Assembly (NCBI GenBank): GCA_012934845.2
Contig: WNNJ02000375.1
Coordinates: 149,985-213,984, forward strand
Reading direction: 5' to 3'
DNA length: 64,000 bases
Origin: Pomphorhynchus laevis
Lineage: Eukaryota; Acanthocephala; Palaeacanthocephala; Echinorhynchida; Pomphorhynchidae
Positions 1 through 11,409 of the stretch are shown one piece after another; position 1 is the stretch's first letter, and the number at the start of each line of letters is the position of its first letter. The position numbers and the translations under genes were made by a program. The notes below the pieces were generated by a model. That model did no database searches, was not told the DNA's origin, and was given only the letters and a program-made list of their open reading frames with translations.

Positions 1-1145
1 TAAAGCTTCTAAATTAGCGACTCTTGAGGTATCACCTACCATCTTTGCGCATTTGTTTTAAATATGATAAGTGAATGACCATCTTGACGTTATTAAGATT
101 CCTAGATATGTGTAATTAGAACAAAATTCTAGTTGTACATTGTCGATAAAAAGTTGATCAGACCGACATAGACGGCCGCCTCTATGAAATTTTATCACTT
201 ATGTTTGACTTATATTAATCAACAATTCATTATCTTTGCAATACGCAGATAGGAACTTTAAAGCGGTTTGCCCGGAACTAATATCAGAACATACAATTGC
301 TAAGTCATCAGCATACAGTATTGAAGTTGTATCGCCATTAATTTATTTCAGTTTAGTAGAGAGAAAAATGGTCGCCTTGTAACACACCTCAATTTGCGAT
401 AATCAATGGCGAATAGTTAAGGCCGTCATACACTCTCAATAGATTTTTCTGGAGAATATAGTGCGATAGTGAAAGCAACCTACCATGAATATCAACCTTA
501 CAATTTAACTAAAATAACAGCAGCGACCTATTTATAGAGTCAAATGATTTGGCAAAATCTACAAAAATTGTGTAAAGTTGCTTACCGAATTAAAACGACG
601 AAACAACGCTATTTCGAATAATATTAAAAGCGTCTGTTGTAGATCGTCCTCTCCGAAAACCAAATTGTTCCGAACAGACATACTAAACGAAAACACTGAA
701 TACGCCTCGCACTTAAACATATTAAAAGTTTATAGGAATAATTCAGTAAAGCAATCCCTCGATACGAATCTGGAGAGTTCATGTCAACCTTTTCTTTATT
801 AAGAATCTTCAAGGCACGCTCTCGCAATGATGACAGTATAGGCTTACCAAACAATATACAATTAAGTAACTTACACCTATATTGAGGCAGGATTAAAAAC
901 GTTGACTTTAAGTGCTTCAAACAAATTTCATCCGGTCTTATTTCTTTATTATAATTGTATCAAGAGCCGATTTGATATCTTCAATTGTGAAAAGATCATT
1001 AATTGGGTCTGAGTTAAGCTAAGCTAATAAGCTAACCTGATAATCAAATCAACTGGTAAAACATTTCCTGATTTTCAACATAGCAAATTGAATTTATATG
1101 ATTTGACCAGATTTTTAGTAAATGCGATAACTTATTTGGGAGCGA
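1..1145 (-). pseudogene. LINE reverse transcriptase remnant (RTE-like), cut by window edge
   Basis: Read on the minus strand, this stretch shows scattered but ordered RT motifs of a non-LTR retrotransposon: DSYRGIALLNYSYKLL near 750-800, QFGFRRGRSTTDA near 622-665, a motif A relic reading roughly FVDFAKSFDS near 540-570, GVLQGDH near 385-405, and LYADDLAIVCSD near 290-330. The order and spacing match the fingers-palm part of a LINE RT. Several stops and frame changes separate the pieces, so it is dead. The SYRGIALLN/GFRRGRSTTDA wording is commonest in RTE-type LINEs; the clade is my inference. Its 3' part lies beyond the window start. Confidence 0.7.
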
Positions 1146-1149
1146 TGTG

Positions 1150-1375
1150 ACTCACTATTTTTTAAATGCCAAAGCATTTAAAAAATATTGTAAGGTAATC
1201 GAAAAAAATACTGGTATAAAAGACTATTTCAGTATTAATTCTACAAAAGACATTTTAGAACAGACAAAAGGAATAAATTTTCAAAATATAAATACATACG
1301 ATTTTAGTACGCTTTATACAAATCTAGATTTAGTAGATATTAAAGAAGCGTTAGTAAAATTAATTAATCTTATGA
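1150..1375 (+). mobile_element. Naiad-like PLE fragment (RT motif A region)
   Basis: About 75 codons are nearly identical to part of the RT frame at 29239-30483, including TYDFSTLYTNLDLVD, which is RT motif A with the PLE-typical SLYTN-like wording. Both edges are abrupt. On the right the reading frame runs directly into the (TA)n tract at about 1379, at a place where the intact copy has a short AT-rich stretch, so the microsatellite may have expanded from the element itself. Confidence 0.85.

Positions 1376-1378
<3 letters not shown>

Positions 1379-1448
<70 letters not shown>
1379..1448. repeat. (TA)n microsatellite, left flank of the GIY-YIG PLE
   Basis: Uninterrupted alternating TA of about 70 bp. 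It separates the Naiad-like fragment from the 3' end of the PLE that lies on the minus strand. Confidence 0.98.
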
Positions 1449-1450
<2 letters not shown>

Positions 1451-1567
1451 ATTAGATTTGCGGAAAACTGACACTGTCCCGGATCATCCATTGAATGATA
1501 CATTAGTAATAATTGTCGTAAGATAAAAAAAAACAGGAAATTAAGACCAAGAGCAATTTCTTGTAAA

Positions 1568-1594
1568 GCTTTCGGGCTAACTGCCCTTCTTCAG
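1568..1594 (-). ncRNA. Hammerhead-like core in PLE 3' end
   Basis: Minus strand reads CTGAAGA, A, GGGC, AGTTA, GCCC, GAAAGC. The CUGANGA and GAAA blocks and the stem between them correspond to the hammerhead ribozyme core and stem II. There is one extra base between CTGAAGA and the stem compared with the textbook core, and stems I and III are not obvious. Hammerhead motifs are established for PLEs; activity here is unproven. Confidence 0.5.
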
Positions 1595-1713
1595 TACATC
1601 TAAAAAAAATTACAGTTCTGATTAGCACAAAAAAAATATAGTAATGAAAATCAAATTGTTCAATGCAACTAACAGAGAGAAATATAAATAATTCAATTTC
1701 GGAACTCATATAT

Positions 1714-4107
1714 TCACGGCAAGTGATATATGTGCTCGGCATTTAATTGTTGGTCTGCCATGAGTTGTCCGATCCAAAACATTTCCCTTTGTTTACGCTT
1801 AGCCGTGTCAGGAACATTTGCCTCAATAATTATCGTTTCCATCTTATGGTTTTCATTTTCTATGCAGTGTTTAGCTGCCCCGTCATTCTTCGCTCGTTTA
1901 TACTTAATGTCGGATCTACGAGTCAAAGCTCGTACATTCATTTGTCCTCCTGTCTGTCCTATATATATCTTTGAACATTCATTGCACATGTTCATATATA
2001 CTAGTCCTTTGCTCTTGCAATTATTGTGTCCGCGGACATTATATTTTAAGCATGTTACCGGACTTGTAAATGTTATTGTTGTGGCCATTTCAAAGCAGCA
2101 CTTACATCGTCGATCATTGCATGGTTTGCTAAGTCCTCGTTCATGACGGTTTTGTCGGTTTTCAAGCATATTTTGAATTGTTCGTGCGCTTTTGAATCCA
2201 ATTATCGGCCGCTTAATTAAGGATCGGCATACTGGGTCTACCTCTTTTATAGCTTCGGCAAGATCCTTGTTTAAATTCTCAAATGCCGGGTGGTAGTTCA
2301 AGGTCGCATAGAAAGCCTTTCCTTTTTCATTGGAATTTTTAGATAATTTGGTTAGAAGTTTAGTCCGACTGATTCGTCTAACTGACTCCAACTGTTTCCG
2401 TAGAGCTACTTTGCGGTATCCACGGCAATTCATTTCCTTGATGAATTTTTCCGCGTGTCTCTCAAATTCTTCATTCTTGGAACAGATCTTTCTGATCCTC
2501 CTGAATTCGTTCATGGTCACGGCCCTTTTTATAGCTCTGGGCACACAACTTCTTGCATGTATTATACTGCGAGTACCGTCAAACTTACAATGGAGTGTTG
2601 TCTCCCAATTGGCACTTTGGTTGTGTACTTCTGTATCCAGGAATATCGTAGGTTTTCCGAAGTTACTCGTAAATTTTAGTTCGCTAGCTTCATTTAGTCT
2701 TTGTATAAATTCTCTTAATGCGTCTTCTCCATGGGTCCATACAATGAATATGTCGTCGATGTAGCGCAACCATACCAATGGTTTTAGTTGTGCCGTTTCA
2801 ATCATCCTTTCCTCAATTTCGGCCACGTACAGGCTTGCAAACACCGGTGCGACTGGGCTACCCATGGCTGTACCGATTTTCTGTTTGTAATACGAACCTT
2901 CGAAGCAGAAAGTGTTCGATTTCAATACAGTTTTGAGTAATTCTGTATATTTGGCACAATCTTGTTCGTCGTAGTTATATCGAATCAGCCAATTGTGAAT
3001 GCATTGAACGCCCTTAGTAAGGTCAATCGATGTGTATAATGATTCAACATCGAGAGTTGCAAGTATCGAGTCTTTAGGTATCGATAGCTTTATTTCTTCG
3101 AACTTTCGAAGAAACTCGTCTGTACTTTCTAGATAAGAGCTCCGTTCTCTCAAAATCGGGTGCAGCTCTACATGTAACCATTTCGCTATTCTTTCAGTTG
3201 ATGTCCCTATGTTGTTAATGATTGGTCGCCCGGGGCAAGGGGATTTGTTTTTGTGTATCTTAGGGAGAAGATACATACTCCCAGGTTGAGGATTACTTAC
3301 AACGATTTTATTGGAAATCTTATTCTCAAAGTTAGATTGAATTACTTTATTGACCTCTTTAACAATTATTTCATGGTCTTTATGTGTGATTGGTTCGTAT
3401 GTGTCCGTTTGTAGTTGTCTTTTGCCTTCTTCGACATATGCCTGTTTGTCCCAAACGACAATTTTGCCTCCTTTGTCTGCTTGCTTGAATACCAGATGAT
3501 TCAGCAATTTCAATTCATTTATAGCTTTTCGTTCTACATTCGTTAGATTTGATTTGGTTTGTACGTTCGGTTGTAGTTTTATGTATTTCTGAATGTCTTC
3601 GTTTTTGCAAATTCTATTTCTGAGCAATTTTGCCATATTCGGTTCATCGACATTCGAAAGCATTCTATGTGAGATGGATCGTAAGTTATTCATCATGTTC
3701 ATTCGGTTAAATTCTTTGGGTGTAGGTACGAACGTTAATCCGAGAGAGAGGACAGATTTCTGAGAGTCAGTCAATTTCTCACTGGTAAGATTAACAACAT
3801 TGTCAGTACACGGTTTATTTTGGTAGCGAAATCGTATGAATCTTCGATGCCGTCGTTTTGAAGTCGATTTTAATTCATATACGTTTACGTTTCTTTTAAG
3901 CCATTTCGATAGTTTTCTACGCTTTCGTTCTATTATTACATTGTAAAGATCATGGTCAATATCGGCAGTACTATCTTTTTCCAGTTGCGAGTGTAAGTCA
4001 CAAAGTATTTGAACATATTTCATCTCCGTCTGTTTTGTAAGTGTATTCCAGCTGTTCACAAAATTGCGGTATGGGATTCTACGTAGGATATCCGTACTTA
4101 CTTGCAT
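1714..4107 (-). CDS. Penelope-like RT with C-terminal GIY-YIG endonuclease
   Basis: A 797-residue open frame, typical length for an endonuclease-bearing PLE. PLE RT landmarks occur in order: [11 protein letters not shown] (210-220), LLPKIHK and PGRPII (280-297), motif [13 protein letters not shown] (350-361), motif [17 protein letters not shown] (412-427), motif [10 protein letters not shown] (446-454) and FLDTEVH (489-495). A basic linker follows, then a Cys cluster (CNDRRCKCC, 663-671) and the GIY-YIG motif at [14 protein letters not shown] (713-726). Known role of the family: nicking of target DNA and target-primed reverse transcription in the nucleus. The catalytic YIDD aspartates are present. 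The ATG used is simply the first in frame; homologous-looking sequence extends upstream, so the true start is uncertain. Confidence 0.93.
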   Translation of the reverse strand: MQVSTDILRRIPYRNFVNSWNTLTKQTEMKYVQILCDLHSQLEKDSTADIDHDLYNVIIERKRRKLSKWLKRNVNVYELKSTSKRRHRRFIRFRYQNKPCTDNVVNLTSEKLTDSQKSVLSLGLTFVPTPKEFNRMNMMNNLRSISHRMLSNVDEPNMAKLLRNRICKNEDIQKYIKLQPNVQTKSNLTNVERKAINELKLLNHLVFKQADKGGKIVVWDKQAYVEEGKRQLQTDTYEPITHKDHEIIVKEVNKVIQSNFENKISNKIVVSNPQPGSMYLLPKIHKNKSPCPGRPIINNIGTSTERIAKWLHVELHPILRERSSYLESTDEFLRKFEEIKLSIPKDSILATLDVESLYTSIDLTKGVQCIHNWLIRYNYDEQDCAKYTELLKTVLKSNTFCFEGSYYKQKIGTAMGSPVAPVFASLYVAEIEERMIETAQLKPLVWLRYIDDIFIVWTHGEDALREFIQRLNEASELKFTSNFGKPTIFLDTEVHNQSANWETTLHCKFDGTRSIIHARSCVPRAIKRAVTMNEFRRIRKICSKNEEFERHAEKFIKEMNCRGYRKVALRKQLESVRRISRTKLLTKLSKNSNEKGKAFYATLNYHPAFENLNKDLAEAIKEVDPVCRSLIKRPIIGFKSARTIQNMLENRQNRHERGLSKPCNDRRCKCCFEMATTITFTSPVTCLKYNVRGHNNCKSKGLVYMNMCNECSKIYIGQTGGQMNVRALTRRSDIKYKRAKNDGAAKHCIENENHKMETIIIEANVPDTAKRKQREMFWIGQLMADQQLNAEHIYHLP

Positions 4108-4188
4108 TGATTTCTTGATTCTAAGACCTCGCGGTGTGATATTGTGCTGTATGCAGAACCGTAAAAATTGTCGATGCGCTAATGCCCT

Positions 4189-4330
<142 letters not shown>

Positions 4331-5820
4331 CGTATGAGATCATGAAGATCGATTGGAATCGGGACTGGTGATCCTTTGATGGATTCTTATTTATGTAACG
4401 AATAGTTGCTAGGTCACACGAGGTGACTTCGCATTGAAAACCAGCTACATAATCCTTCCTTCATGATATCCAATTCCATACACCCTGACTACTAACGGCA
4501 CCATTGCCACAACCGTTTTCGTTTCGCCCGCTTTTTGCCACATGTTGGTAGCCCCGGGCTCGTCAGAAGGCTGACTACCAACTCTTCGCCTTTTGAAATT
4601 TGACTTATCCGAGATTCGAGCTGTCGCTCTCCGTACTTGGCTTGCGCTCTTGACTGCTAGGCTACGAATCCAGGATTATCAGATTTCACAGAGTATATGA
4701 AACCTTCCATCATGATATCCAGAAACTGCATTGTCCGAGATGCTTCTCTGGCATGCTTATTATAGATTTTATCGTATGAGATCATGAAGATCGATTGGAA
4801 TCGGGACTGGTGATCCTTTGATGGATTCTTATTTATGTAACGAATAGTTGCTAGGTCACACGAGGTGACTTTCGCATTGAAAACCAGCTACAGAATCCTT
4901 CCTTCATGATATCCAATTCCATACACCCTGACTACTAACGGCGCCATTGCCACAACCGTTTTCGTTTCGCCCGCTTTTTGCCACATGTTGGTAGCCCCGG
5001 GCTCGTCAGAAGGCTGACTACCAACTCTTCGCCTTTTGAAATTTGACTTATCCGAGATTCGAGCTGTCGCTCTCCGTACTTGGCTTGCGCTCTTGACTGC
5101 TAGGCTACGAATACAGGATTACAAGATTTCACAGAGTATATATAACCTTCCATCATGATATCCAGGAACTGCATTGTCCGAGATGCTTCTCTGGCATGCT
5201 TATTATAGATTTTATCGAATGAGATCATGAAGATCGATTGGAATCGGGACTGGTGATCCTTTGATGGATTCTTATTTATGTAACGAATAGTTGCTAGGTC
5301 ACACGAGGTGACTTTCGCATTGAAAACCAGCTACAAAATCCTTCCTGCATTATATCCAATTCCATACACCCTGACTACTAACGGCGCCATTGCCACAACC
5401 GTTTTCGTTTCGCCCGCTTTTTGCCACATGTTGGTAGCCCCAAGCTCGTCAGAAGGCTGACTACCAACTCTTCGCCTTTTGAAATTTGACTTATCCGAGA
5501 TTCGAGCTGTCGCTCTCCGTACTTGGCTTGCGCTCTTGACTGCTAGGCTACGAATCCAGGATTACCAGATTTCACACAGTATATGAAACCTTCCATCATG
5601 ATATCCAGAAACTGCATTGTCCGAGATGCTTCTCTGGCATGCTTATTATAGATTATTTCGTATGAGATCATGAAGATCGATTGGAATCGGGACTGGTGAT
5701 CCTTTGATGGATTCTTATTTATGTAACGAATAGTTGCTAGGTCACACGAGGTGACTTTGCATTGAAAACCAGCTACAAAATCCTTCCTGCATGATATCCA
5801 ATTCCATACACCCTAGTGTA
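4331..5820 (-). repeat. Tandem array of a ~443 bp tRNA-promoter/hammerhead-like unit (retrozyme-like)
   Basis: Three full units and one partial unit start at 4331, 4773, 5216 and 5659 (periods 442-443) and differ by only a few bases. On the minus strand each full unit carries a tRNA-type A box (TAGCCTAGCAGTCAAG, about 5090-5107 in unit 2) and, some 35 bp on, a B box-like GCTCGAATCTC. Downstream lies a hammerhead-like core: CTGACGA, stem GCCCG...CGGGC, GAAAC. A potential stem I (AAGGC...GCCTT) directly precedes CTGACGA. Tandem units of a few hundred bp with hammerheads define animal retrozymes, non-autonomous passengers thought to use PLE machinery; the array directly abuts a PLE. No coding potential was found. 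Retrozyme identity is inference. Confidence 0.65.
4965..5035 (-). ncRNA. Hammerhead-like core with stems I and II (unit 2 of the array)
   Basis: On the minus strand: AAGGC (5035-5031), loop, GCCTT (5014-5010), CTGACGA (5009-5003), GCCCG (5002-4998), a 24-nt loop, CGGGC (4973-4969), GAAA (4968-4965). The core spacing matches the textbook hammerhead exactly. In unit 3 (core 5408-5452) the 5' strand is GCTTG, which still pairs with CGGGC through two G-U wobbles; unit 1 (core 4522-4566) equals unit 2. A matching stem III and cleavage triplet are not clearly in place, so self-cleavage is not shown. Confidence 0.5.
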
Positions 5821-5849
5821 TGGGTGTATACACTAGGGTGTATGGAATT
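5800..5849. repeat. Perfect 21-bp inverted repeat at array/LINE junction
   Basis: Arms 5800-5820 and 5829-5849 are exact reverse complements with an 8-base spacer. The left arm is ordinary array-unit sequence; the right arm is its inverted copy, directly followed by LINE sequence. It marks the point where the fourth unit breaks off. Confidence 0.95.
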
Positions 5850-6412
5850 ATTGGTCGTCATTTCATCAGTCGTTACTATTAGCCACGGTGGCGAGTCTTG
5901 ACTCTTAGCTGTGAGACGTTGATAAACCAGACGTGTATGGCGGTTCAACACAACTCCAACATTGCCATACAACTCCTTGACAGACACCAAGACACTTTCT
6001 TCATCTTGCGGAATCTTATTCTTCGAAAACTGCCGGCGCTTACAGATATAATGAACAAAGAAAGATAAAAAAATATGCCGAAAGGGTGGAAACAATTGAG
6101 CGGGGCTCCTTCATCCCTTTTGCTGTATCAACGTCAGGTGGTTTAGCAGAAAACGCGCGCAAAGTCCTACAGCGTATTGCCTTCCTACAATCGAATGCCC
6201 ACACCTCCTACAGCAAATGCTTGTATCTTCTAAAAAGCGTCGTCGGTTTTACGATTTGCCGAGCAACGTCGCTGTGTATTCGAGGTTTCCGGTCCAGAGA
6301 AAGACCAGAAATTGATAGCGCTGAAGCGACAGAGGAGACAATGGCATCGAATACGACAATACGGTGGCGCGACGAAGACGGCGGTAACCTATGCGACTTT
6401 TCAATAAACTAA
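5850..6412 (+). pseudogene. LINE C-terminal fragment ('LINE E', restriction-like endonuclease type)
   Basis: The plus strand encodes a recognisable LINE C-terminus: RKIKKYAERVETIERGSF leads into IPFAVSTSGGLAENARK and ends in CRATSLCIRGFRS. This matches the common invertebrate LINE tail that follows a CCHC finger and a nuclease-like DVRVFNP block. The N-terminal side is broken by stops and frame changes; the last ~110 codons (6086-6412) are open and end at the natural stop. An AT-rich 3' tail follows to about 6570. Confidence 0.65.
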
Positions 6413-6573
6413 CTAGGATTTTTTTTGTAATACTTTCCTTTTTGATGAAAAAATAGTATGTTGAAAAAATATAGAATATTTTTTTTAAATTGTATTGATT
6501 AAAAAGCTATATAATAGTGGTTTTTTAATAATAATTTTTTAAAATTACATATATTTTTTAATGTTCTCATTTT

Positions 6574-6603
6574 ACGTAGACTCAGTTAGCTGATTTGATT
6601 TCT
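6574..6603 (+). mobile_element. Isolated Naiad-like 3' terminus
   Basis: The sequence TACGTAGACTCAGTTAGCTG followed by ATTTGATT is the terminal signature that ends the Naiad-like copies at about 8845, 27274 (reverse) and 30855. Here it sits between two LINE E fragments; the preceding AT-rich stretch may be a decayed 3' UTR. Confidence 0.7.
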
Positions 6604-7080
6604 TCATCTGTGCCTATCAAACGCCGGCCTAATCTTCTCTGAGCGCAGGTCGCAGATTCACATCAATATGCAGCGCGCAAGCTGAAGTCCGGTAGTCTCT
6701 AGGAGGCGAGTTTTCTCGTAAGCATATGTGGTGCTCTTCTTTGTAGCGAGCTTGTCCGCAAGGTGTTGCAAAAACCTCGAAGCAGACTTTCCCTCTCCGC
6801 CTAAGCAAGAGGGTACGATTGGGGAGAAATTTACTCTATCTATACACGTGACACACTCTTGATTCGAAGCATGAGGTTGTGGATCTGCTTAGATTCAACG
6901 GAGCGAATGCGTTATAAACGCAGTTATCGAATAGAGCTCGCTCCGAACGGCCACAGTAGAATCCATAGCCAGATATGTCAAGCCGTTCATATGGGCCAGT
7001 TGTCGTAGCTGCATGCTCAAAACGAATGCTGGCCTCGACCGGATTCAATATTGGTTCGACCGATACACTGTCGCAGACTA
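6604..7080 (-). pseudogene. LINE E fragment, C-terminal nuclease region
   Basis: Minus strand pieces in order: PYERLDISGYGFYCGRSER then LFDNCVYNAFAP (about 6905-6990), matching the family pattern ARLDIxxxGFW...FFDVRVFNPxAP, then FSPIVPSC followed by GGEGKSASRFLQHLADKL (about 6745-6830) and LQLARCIL. The two parts lie in different frames and the segment between them is shortened. It is oriented opposite to the related fragment at 5850-6412, so the two form an inverted pair of non-identical copies. Confidence 0.6.
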
Positions 7081-7495
7081 CGGTGAGTGTCTTTGCTATT
7101 ATGTACGTATTGAGTCGTGTATGATCGAGGGGTTACCATCCATTGGGGCATGATAGGCAATTCGCCATTGAAGTCGTTGAGCCGCAAGAGCATAATATAA
7201 AGTTATATTGTCGTATGTATCGGCCAATGCCTACACAGACCGTAGGCATTGCATATCACCATCGATTGTAAGTTTCTTTTTGTAGACTTCTACTTACATA
7301 CAAAATCATTTATCTTTCTATTCATCTTTAAACTATAATACTGACACTATTTATAATGTTGCCTTTGTTTAATGCTCTAGTATCAAGGCTGTTTAAAGTC
7401 AGACGTTAATTATTATTTCGAGAAATAATTTCTCAAACTTTTACATTTACTTCATTTATTTTATGAAATTATTATTTTAAAAAATACTAATTTAG
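7081..7495. other. No gene seen
   Basis: About 415 bp, becoming strongly AT-rich to the right. I see no coding motif, tRNA or clear repeat. Confidence 0.5.
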
Positions 7496-7690
7496 TTATT
7501 CAGGAACAATACGGTATAATTGAAAGTCAATAAAATTATTTTGATATTTCGCTAGTAACTACTAGCATCTTCAGAAATTTGAAATATCTTCAAATTTGAA
7601 AAATGTTGTTTGAAATTTAATGCTAATAGTTACTTGCGAAATATCAAAATAATGTTGACTTTCAATTATATCTGATTGTTCTTGAATAAT
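7496..7690. repeat. Inverted repeat of a hammerhead-like terminal sequence
   Basis: Arms 7496-7568 and 7620-7690 are about 85-90% reverse complementary around a 51-bp centre. The left arm leads on the minus strand into CTGAAGA, T, GCTAG, TAGTTA, CTAGC, GAAATATC (7574-7547). The right arm keeps the stem and GCGAAATATC but has lost CTGAAGA. Related single copies are at 31109-31190 and 31448-31525. It looks like two ends of one repeat family fused head to head. Confidence 0.85.
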
Positions 7691-8024
7691 TAAAATTTTA
7701 TTCGTTTTTGTTGTTAAGGCTAGAAAGTCCATTGAAAATGTGTTAAAGACTGAAAACGCAAGATTATACCAAAAGGTAAAATCTTTAATTAATTTATGGT
7801 TAATTGATCTAAACATGTTTAGCTTGGGCTAGAATGGAAGCTTGAATACCGTTTATCTCCAACTGGCCAATATTTTGAATACGTAGGTTTTGAACTATAT
7901 ATAAAACTCAGTTTTATTAGAACACACGTTTCATAATTTTTTATATCAATCCAAAATATATAAACAAGCAAACTTAGCTATATATCTAATAGCAATGGTC
8001 TTGATTATATGTTTGTTAATTATA
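7691..8024. other. No gene seen; AT-rich
   Basis: AT-rich sequence with no supported reading frame, lying between the inverted repeat and the truncated Naiad-like copy. Confidence 0.5.
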
Positions 8025-8845
8025 TGCTTGATATGAGCATAAAATTAACATCAATCAAAACTACTTTTTATTTACAAGAAACAAATTTTTGCATGAGCAT
8101 TCATGCATACCATATAATATAAAATATAATACATTAAATAATGAAATTTTAAGAATTGCAACAATTTGTAACGATATTGGCTTTTTTCAAAATCATTTAA
8201 CTAATTTAATATATGCATAATTTTAACTAGGTTACTATAAAAATATCATCAACCAGAAAATAGTAAAATATATAAATCAACACAATAATATAAAGAATAA
8301 ATTTAAACTCTTAAGTGGCAAATTTTTATGGATGGATAATAAATAATATATTTTGTATTAGAATAAGATACTATATTAAATTATTGACTTTTTAAAACAT
8401 AAAGAACAATAAATTATAATTTGAGCTCTTCACAAACTCTTCAGTTCCGCCACTAGCGGCTTGTGTCCAAGCTCGCCACATCCTCCCCGCCGGCGTTTTT
8501 ACTATATAATCAAATTTCATCAGAGGAAATACGTCCTTAATACGTATTTGGCCCCGCTGCTATGTTGGGTAGAGGAGTTAGGGGCTGAAACCTGATAGCA
8601 TAGCAGTTCCTCCTGATGACCTCTAATTCTTATTCTGATAACAGCTCTGTTATTTATTAGTCAATTCATAAAAATGATGTTTATTTCAAATTTCAATTTT
8701 TTATTTAGACTTTATTTAAATTAATATCTTATAGCAATTATTTGTTTTATTATTTAATTATTAAATTTTGATTTAGCATTATTATGCTTTGTTTATTTTA
8801 TAATTATATTAAATACGTAGACTCAGTTAGCTGATTTGATTAATT
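8025..8845 (+). mobile_element. 5'-truncated Naiad-like PLE copy (RT tail and 3' UTR)
   Basis: From about 8025 the sequence aligns with the end of the RT frame at 30140-30483 (GATATGAACATTAAATTAAC in the intact copy), then with its whole 3' UTR and the ACGTAGACTCAGTTAGCTG terminus at about 8814-8840. The frame is degraded by stops and a frame change near the 5' side. The 3' UTR retains the three interleaved complementary segments (GGCCCC 8550-8555, CTGCTATG 8557-8564, TAGAGG 8570-8575 and partners at 8581-8586, 8599-8606, 8620-8625). Confidence 0.9.
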
Positions 8846-8974
8846 TACTAAAAAATATTGATTGAGAATTATAAAATTCTATATAATTTTCTAATAAAAA
8901 AGATAAATACAGGAGAACGTTTGTCTTCTTCGAAGAGAAATATCATTCTTTCAGCAAGACTGGCTGCTACCACC

Positions 8975-11010
8975 AGCCTATTATGTTCTTGCCCTTTGGA
9001 GATGTTGCCAGAATGCTGACAGCGCATAATTGGATGGATCTAGAATGTTTGGGGCGTTGACGGTGTTGAGGACTCTGCTTATCACTGAATTTATTTCCAC
9101 GTGTCTGGGGAATCTGCCTCTTGAAATTCTGCATGCTAATCCGTGTCGTCCTGACTCGTCAACAGACGCTCCACTATGACATATGTGTGGAGAACATGTA
9201 GAATGGCCTAATCTTAGTGAAATGCTCAATCTCACAACCTCGTCATCGAGCAAAGTTCCCAGGGCACCAATCGAAACTGTGCTTAGTCAAGCACCAGACT
9301 CACTTATGGAGACCGTTATAATTCGCACGCGAGATGCCTTGTTTTCTGAGCCTTTAATTAAATATTCATGAGTTCGTTTAACGAGGGGAGTGTCCCAAGC
9401 GAATTGTTTATGGCTATTAGTCGGTGTCTCACTGAGACCCGTCTTGGCCAACCAAGTTGAGGTGCCAGCGTCAAAATGTGGGCAATGTGTAGAGTTATTC
9501 AAAAGAATGTTGACACAGTCCTTCGTTGCCACTACAGACGATAAAAAAGTCGGAAGAGCAAGGTCCGCTGAACTGCGGATCCCCAAACCACCGAACGGCA
9601 CGGGCAATGAAGCTTAACGCTAAGAATCGTTCGTTTTCGCGGTGATGTGGGATAAATATTTTTTCAGTACACCATCGAGTTTATAGAGTTCCGCGTACAT
9701 GTTGAAGCAGGGAATTGTACGGAACTTATACAGCAGTCAGGGCATGTAAAGGCAGTTCTTTACAAGGAAAAGTGCCTCGTGAGCACGAAGCTCGCAAACC
9801 CTAGTGCACATTAATACCAATTGCTCCTCGCTCTGAGCCAAATCTTTCGGTGAATTCTCTTTAAAGACAACGCTTCCAAGGATTTGCAAATTTTCTCGAT
9901 CAATCACTTTTATGTTTGGGATACAAATGAAAAGATAGTAGTCATTTGTTCGATTTCATGTTCCCCCATATTCAGTAACATCAGCTCACATTTGCCTGCA
10001 TTAAGCTCCAGACCTATTCGGTTAGCTGATGCCAAAATCGTCTCCAAATCGTGCAGCACAACAGATGAATATCCTCCAAGCGTTGCATCGTACAAATACC
10101 ACGCGTTAAAGGTAGATTGAAGGGAGTGCGACATAGTATTTACTGCTAGAGCAAAACCAATTGGACCAAGGGGATCGCCCTGCTGAACGCCTGTTTTGAC
10201 CAAATGATTCGATCTTCATAAACCAGATGTGTCTGAGAGCCGTAGGTAGAATGAAAATATGGAAATGCTTCTGGGACGTGTTCTTTTAATGCTTCGAAAA
10301 GAACACCGCAATCTATGGTGTTAAAATCATTTCGAAAGCCTATTTTATGAACAACTATGGGCTGTTGGCAGTTTATTATGAATGATCGGACTGCGTGAAC
10401 AATCGCTTCTGCTCCGCATGGTGTACAACACCCTAGTTGGTATGGACGGACGTGATCACCTACTTTTTGTGATATCCTTATACACAGTATCTAAGCAGCA
10501 ATGCGACGGAGTGTGCTCTCGATTGCGATTGGGCGAATCCCGCCATCCTTTTATTAAGTGCACATAAGGACGCCGAAAAGAAAAACTGCACTCCTTCCGC
10601 GACGAGATTGCCATTGATAAAACAATCGATTACACGAGAATGAGCGAATTCCAGAGACATGACTGCATCATTAGCACTATCGGACATCATGTCTTTCAAG
10701 TGTTGAGGGCGAAGGCCATCCATTCCATGCCCCAAACCATTGGCGAATCTAAAAATGACCCTTATCTCGAAAGAGTTGTCACGACTCGAATTTTCTGAAG
10801 GATAGTTTTGAGTAATGAGACTATCTCTTGTGTGTGAATGGTGCTTTTTCTTTAAGGGACCGAAAGGAACTCTCTCTATATTGTCAGCAATAGAGTCAGA
10901 AGATGTGAGTAGCCGTACAGCCCAAAGAACATCACAGTCTGCAAGCTCGATAGAAACTCGTTCGCACAAGGCTTTTGATTTCGGAGCCTTCGAATAGGCA
11001 TTATTTTTCA
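8975..11010 (-). pseudogene. 'LINE D' copy: RT plus CCHC region, decayed
   Basis: Minus-strand pieces in order: an RT N-terminal region with GLGHGMDGLRPQHLKDM (about 10660-10740), GVQQGDPLGPIGFALAV (about 10140-10195), AWYLYDATLGG (motif C, one D replaced by Y, about 10080-10110), GGLGIRSSADLALPTFLSS (about 9530-9590) and the CCHC-like CSPHICHSG...GRHGLACR (about 9120-9190) followed by RHVEIN. The C-terminal nuclease domain seen in other copies (LVWDxTC) is absent, so the 3' end is truncated near 8975. CCHC plus C-terminal nuclease points to the restriction-like-endonuclease LINE group; exact clade uncertain. Confidence 0.75.
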
Positions 11011-11022
11011 TTGGTATACAGG

Positions 11023-11056
11023 GGTCTGATTGTTAAGTAATCTTAACAATCAGACC
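11023..11056. repeat. Perfect 15-bp fold-back palindrome
   Basis: Arm GGTCTGATTGTTAAG at 11023-11037, spacer TAAT, then its exact reverse complement at 11042-11056. It sits just beyond the 5' edge of the LINE D copy. Confidence 0.97.
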
Positions 11057-11409
11057 ACTGATTGTTATGATTAGCCACCTGGAGGTGGGTAAATGCTTTA
11101 GCTGTATGGTAGCTAGCGCCTTTCGGTATTCTTTTCAAAACCGACTTAGGGAGATACTGGAATAGCTGGTCTAAGGATGCACTTGTTGAAGCACTTGTAA
11201 TCGTTGTTGATGAATATTACGCACTGTTAAATCGATGTAATCGTTCAAGTAATCGTTGTAATCGTAGTAATTAGTATACTTTATAAAGTGTACCACCAAG
11301 ACTTAGAAGTAAAATCTTTAGTGCGTCTTCTAGTAAATACGTTCTTTACATCGGCGAGGTTAGAATTATGTTTAATTTTTTTACAAGTTGCAATTCTTCA
11401 GTCGCAAGT
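11057..11409. other. Unassigned sequence at left edge of the minisatellite
   Basis: No gene recognised. It contains a loose TCGTTGTAATCG-type internal repetition (about 11190-11265) before the 14-bp minisatellite begins. Confidence 0.5.

Noticed and set aside
1730-2764. Open stretches of 74-144 codons on the plus strand.
   Set aside because: They are antisense shadows of the PLE frame 1714-4107.
5742-6095. A 117-codon minus-strand frame.
   Set aside because: The plus strand of the same stretch encodes LINE E residues and the frame crosses the inverted repeat junction; it is a shadow.
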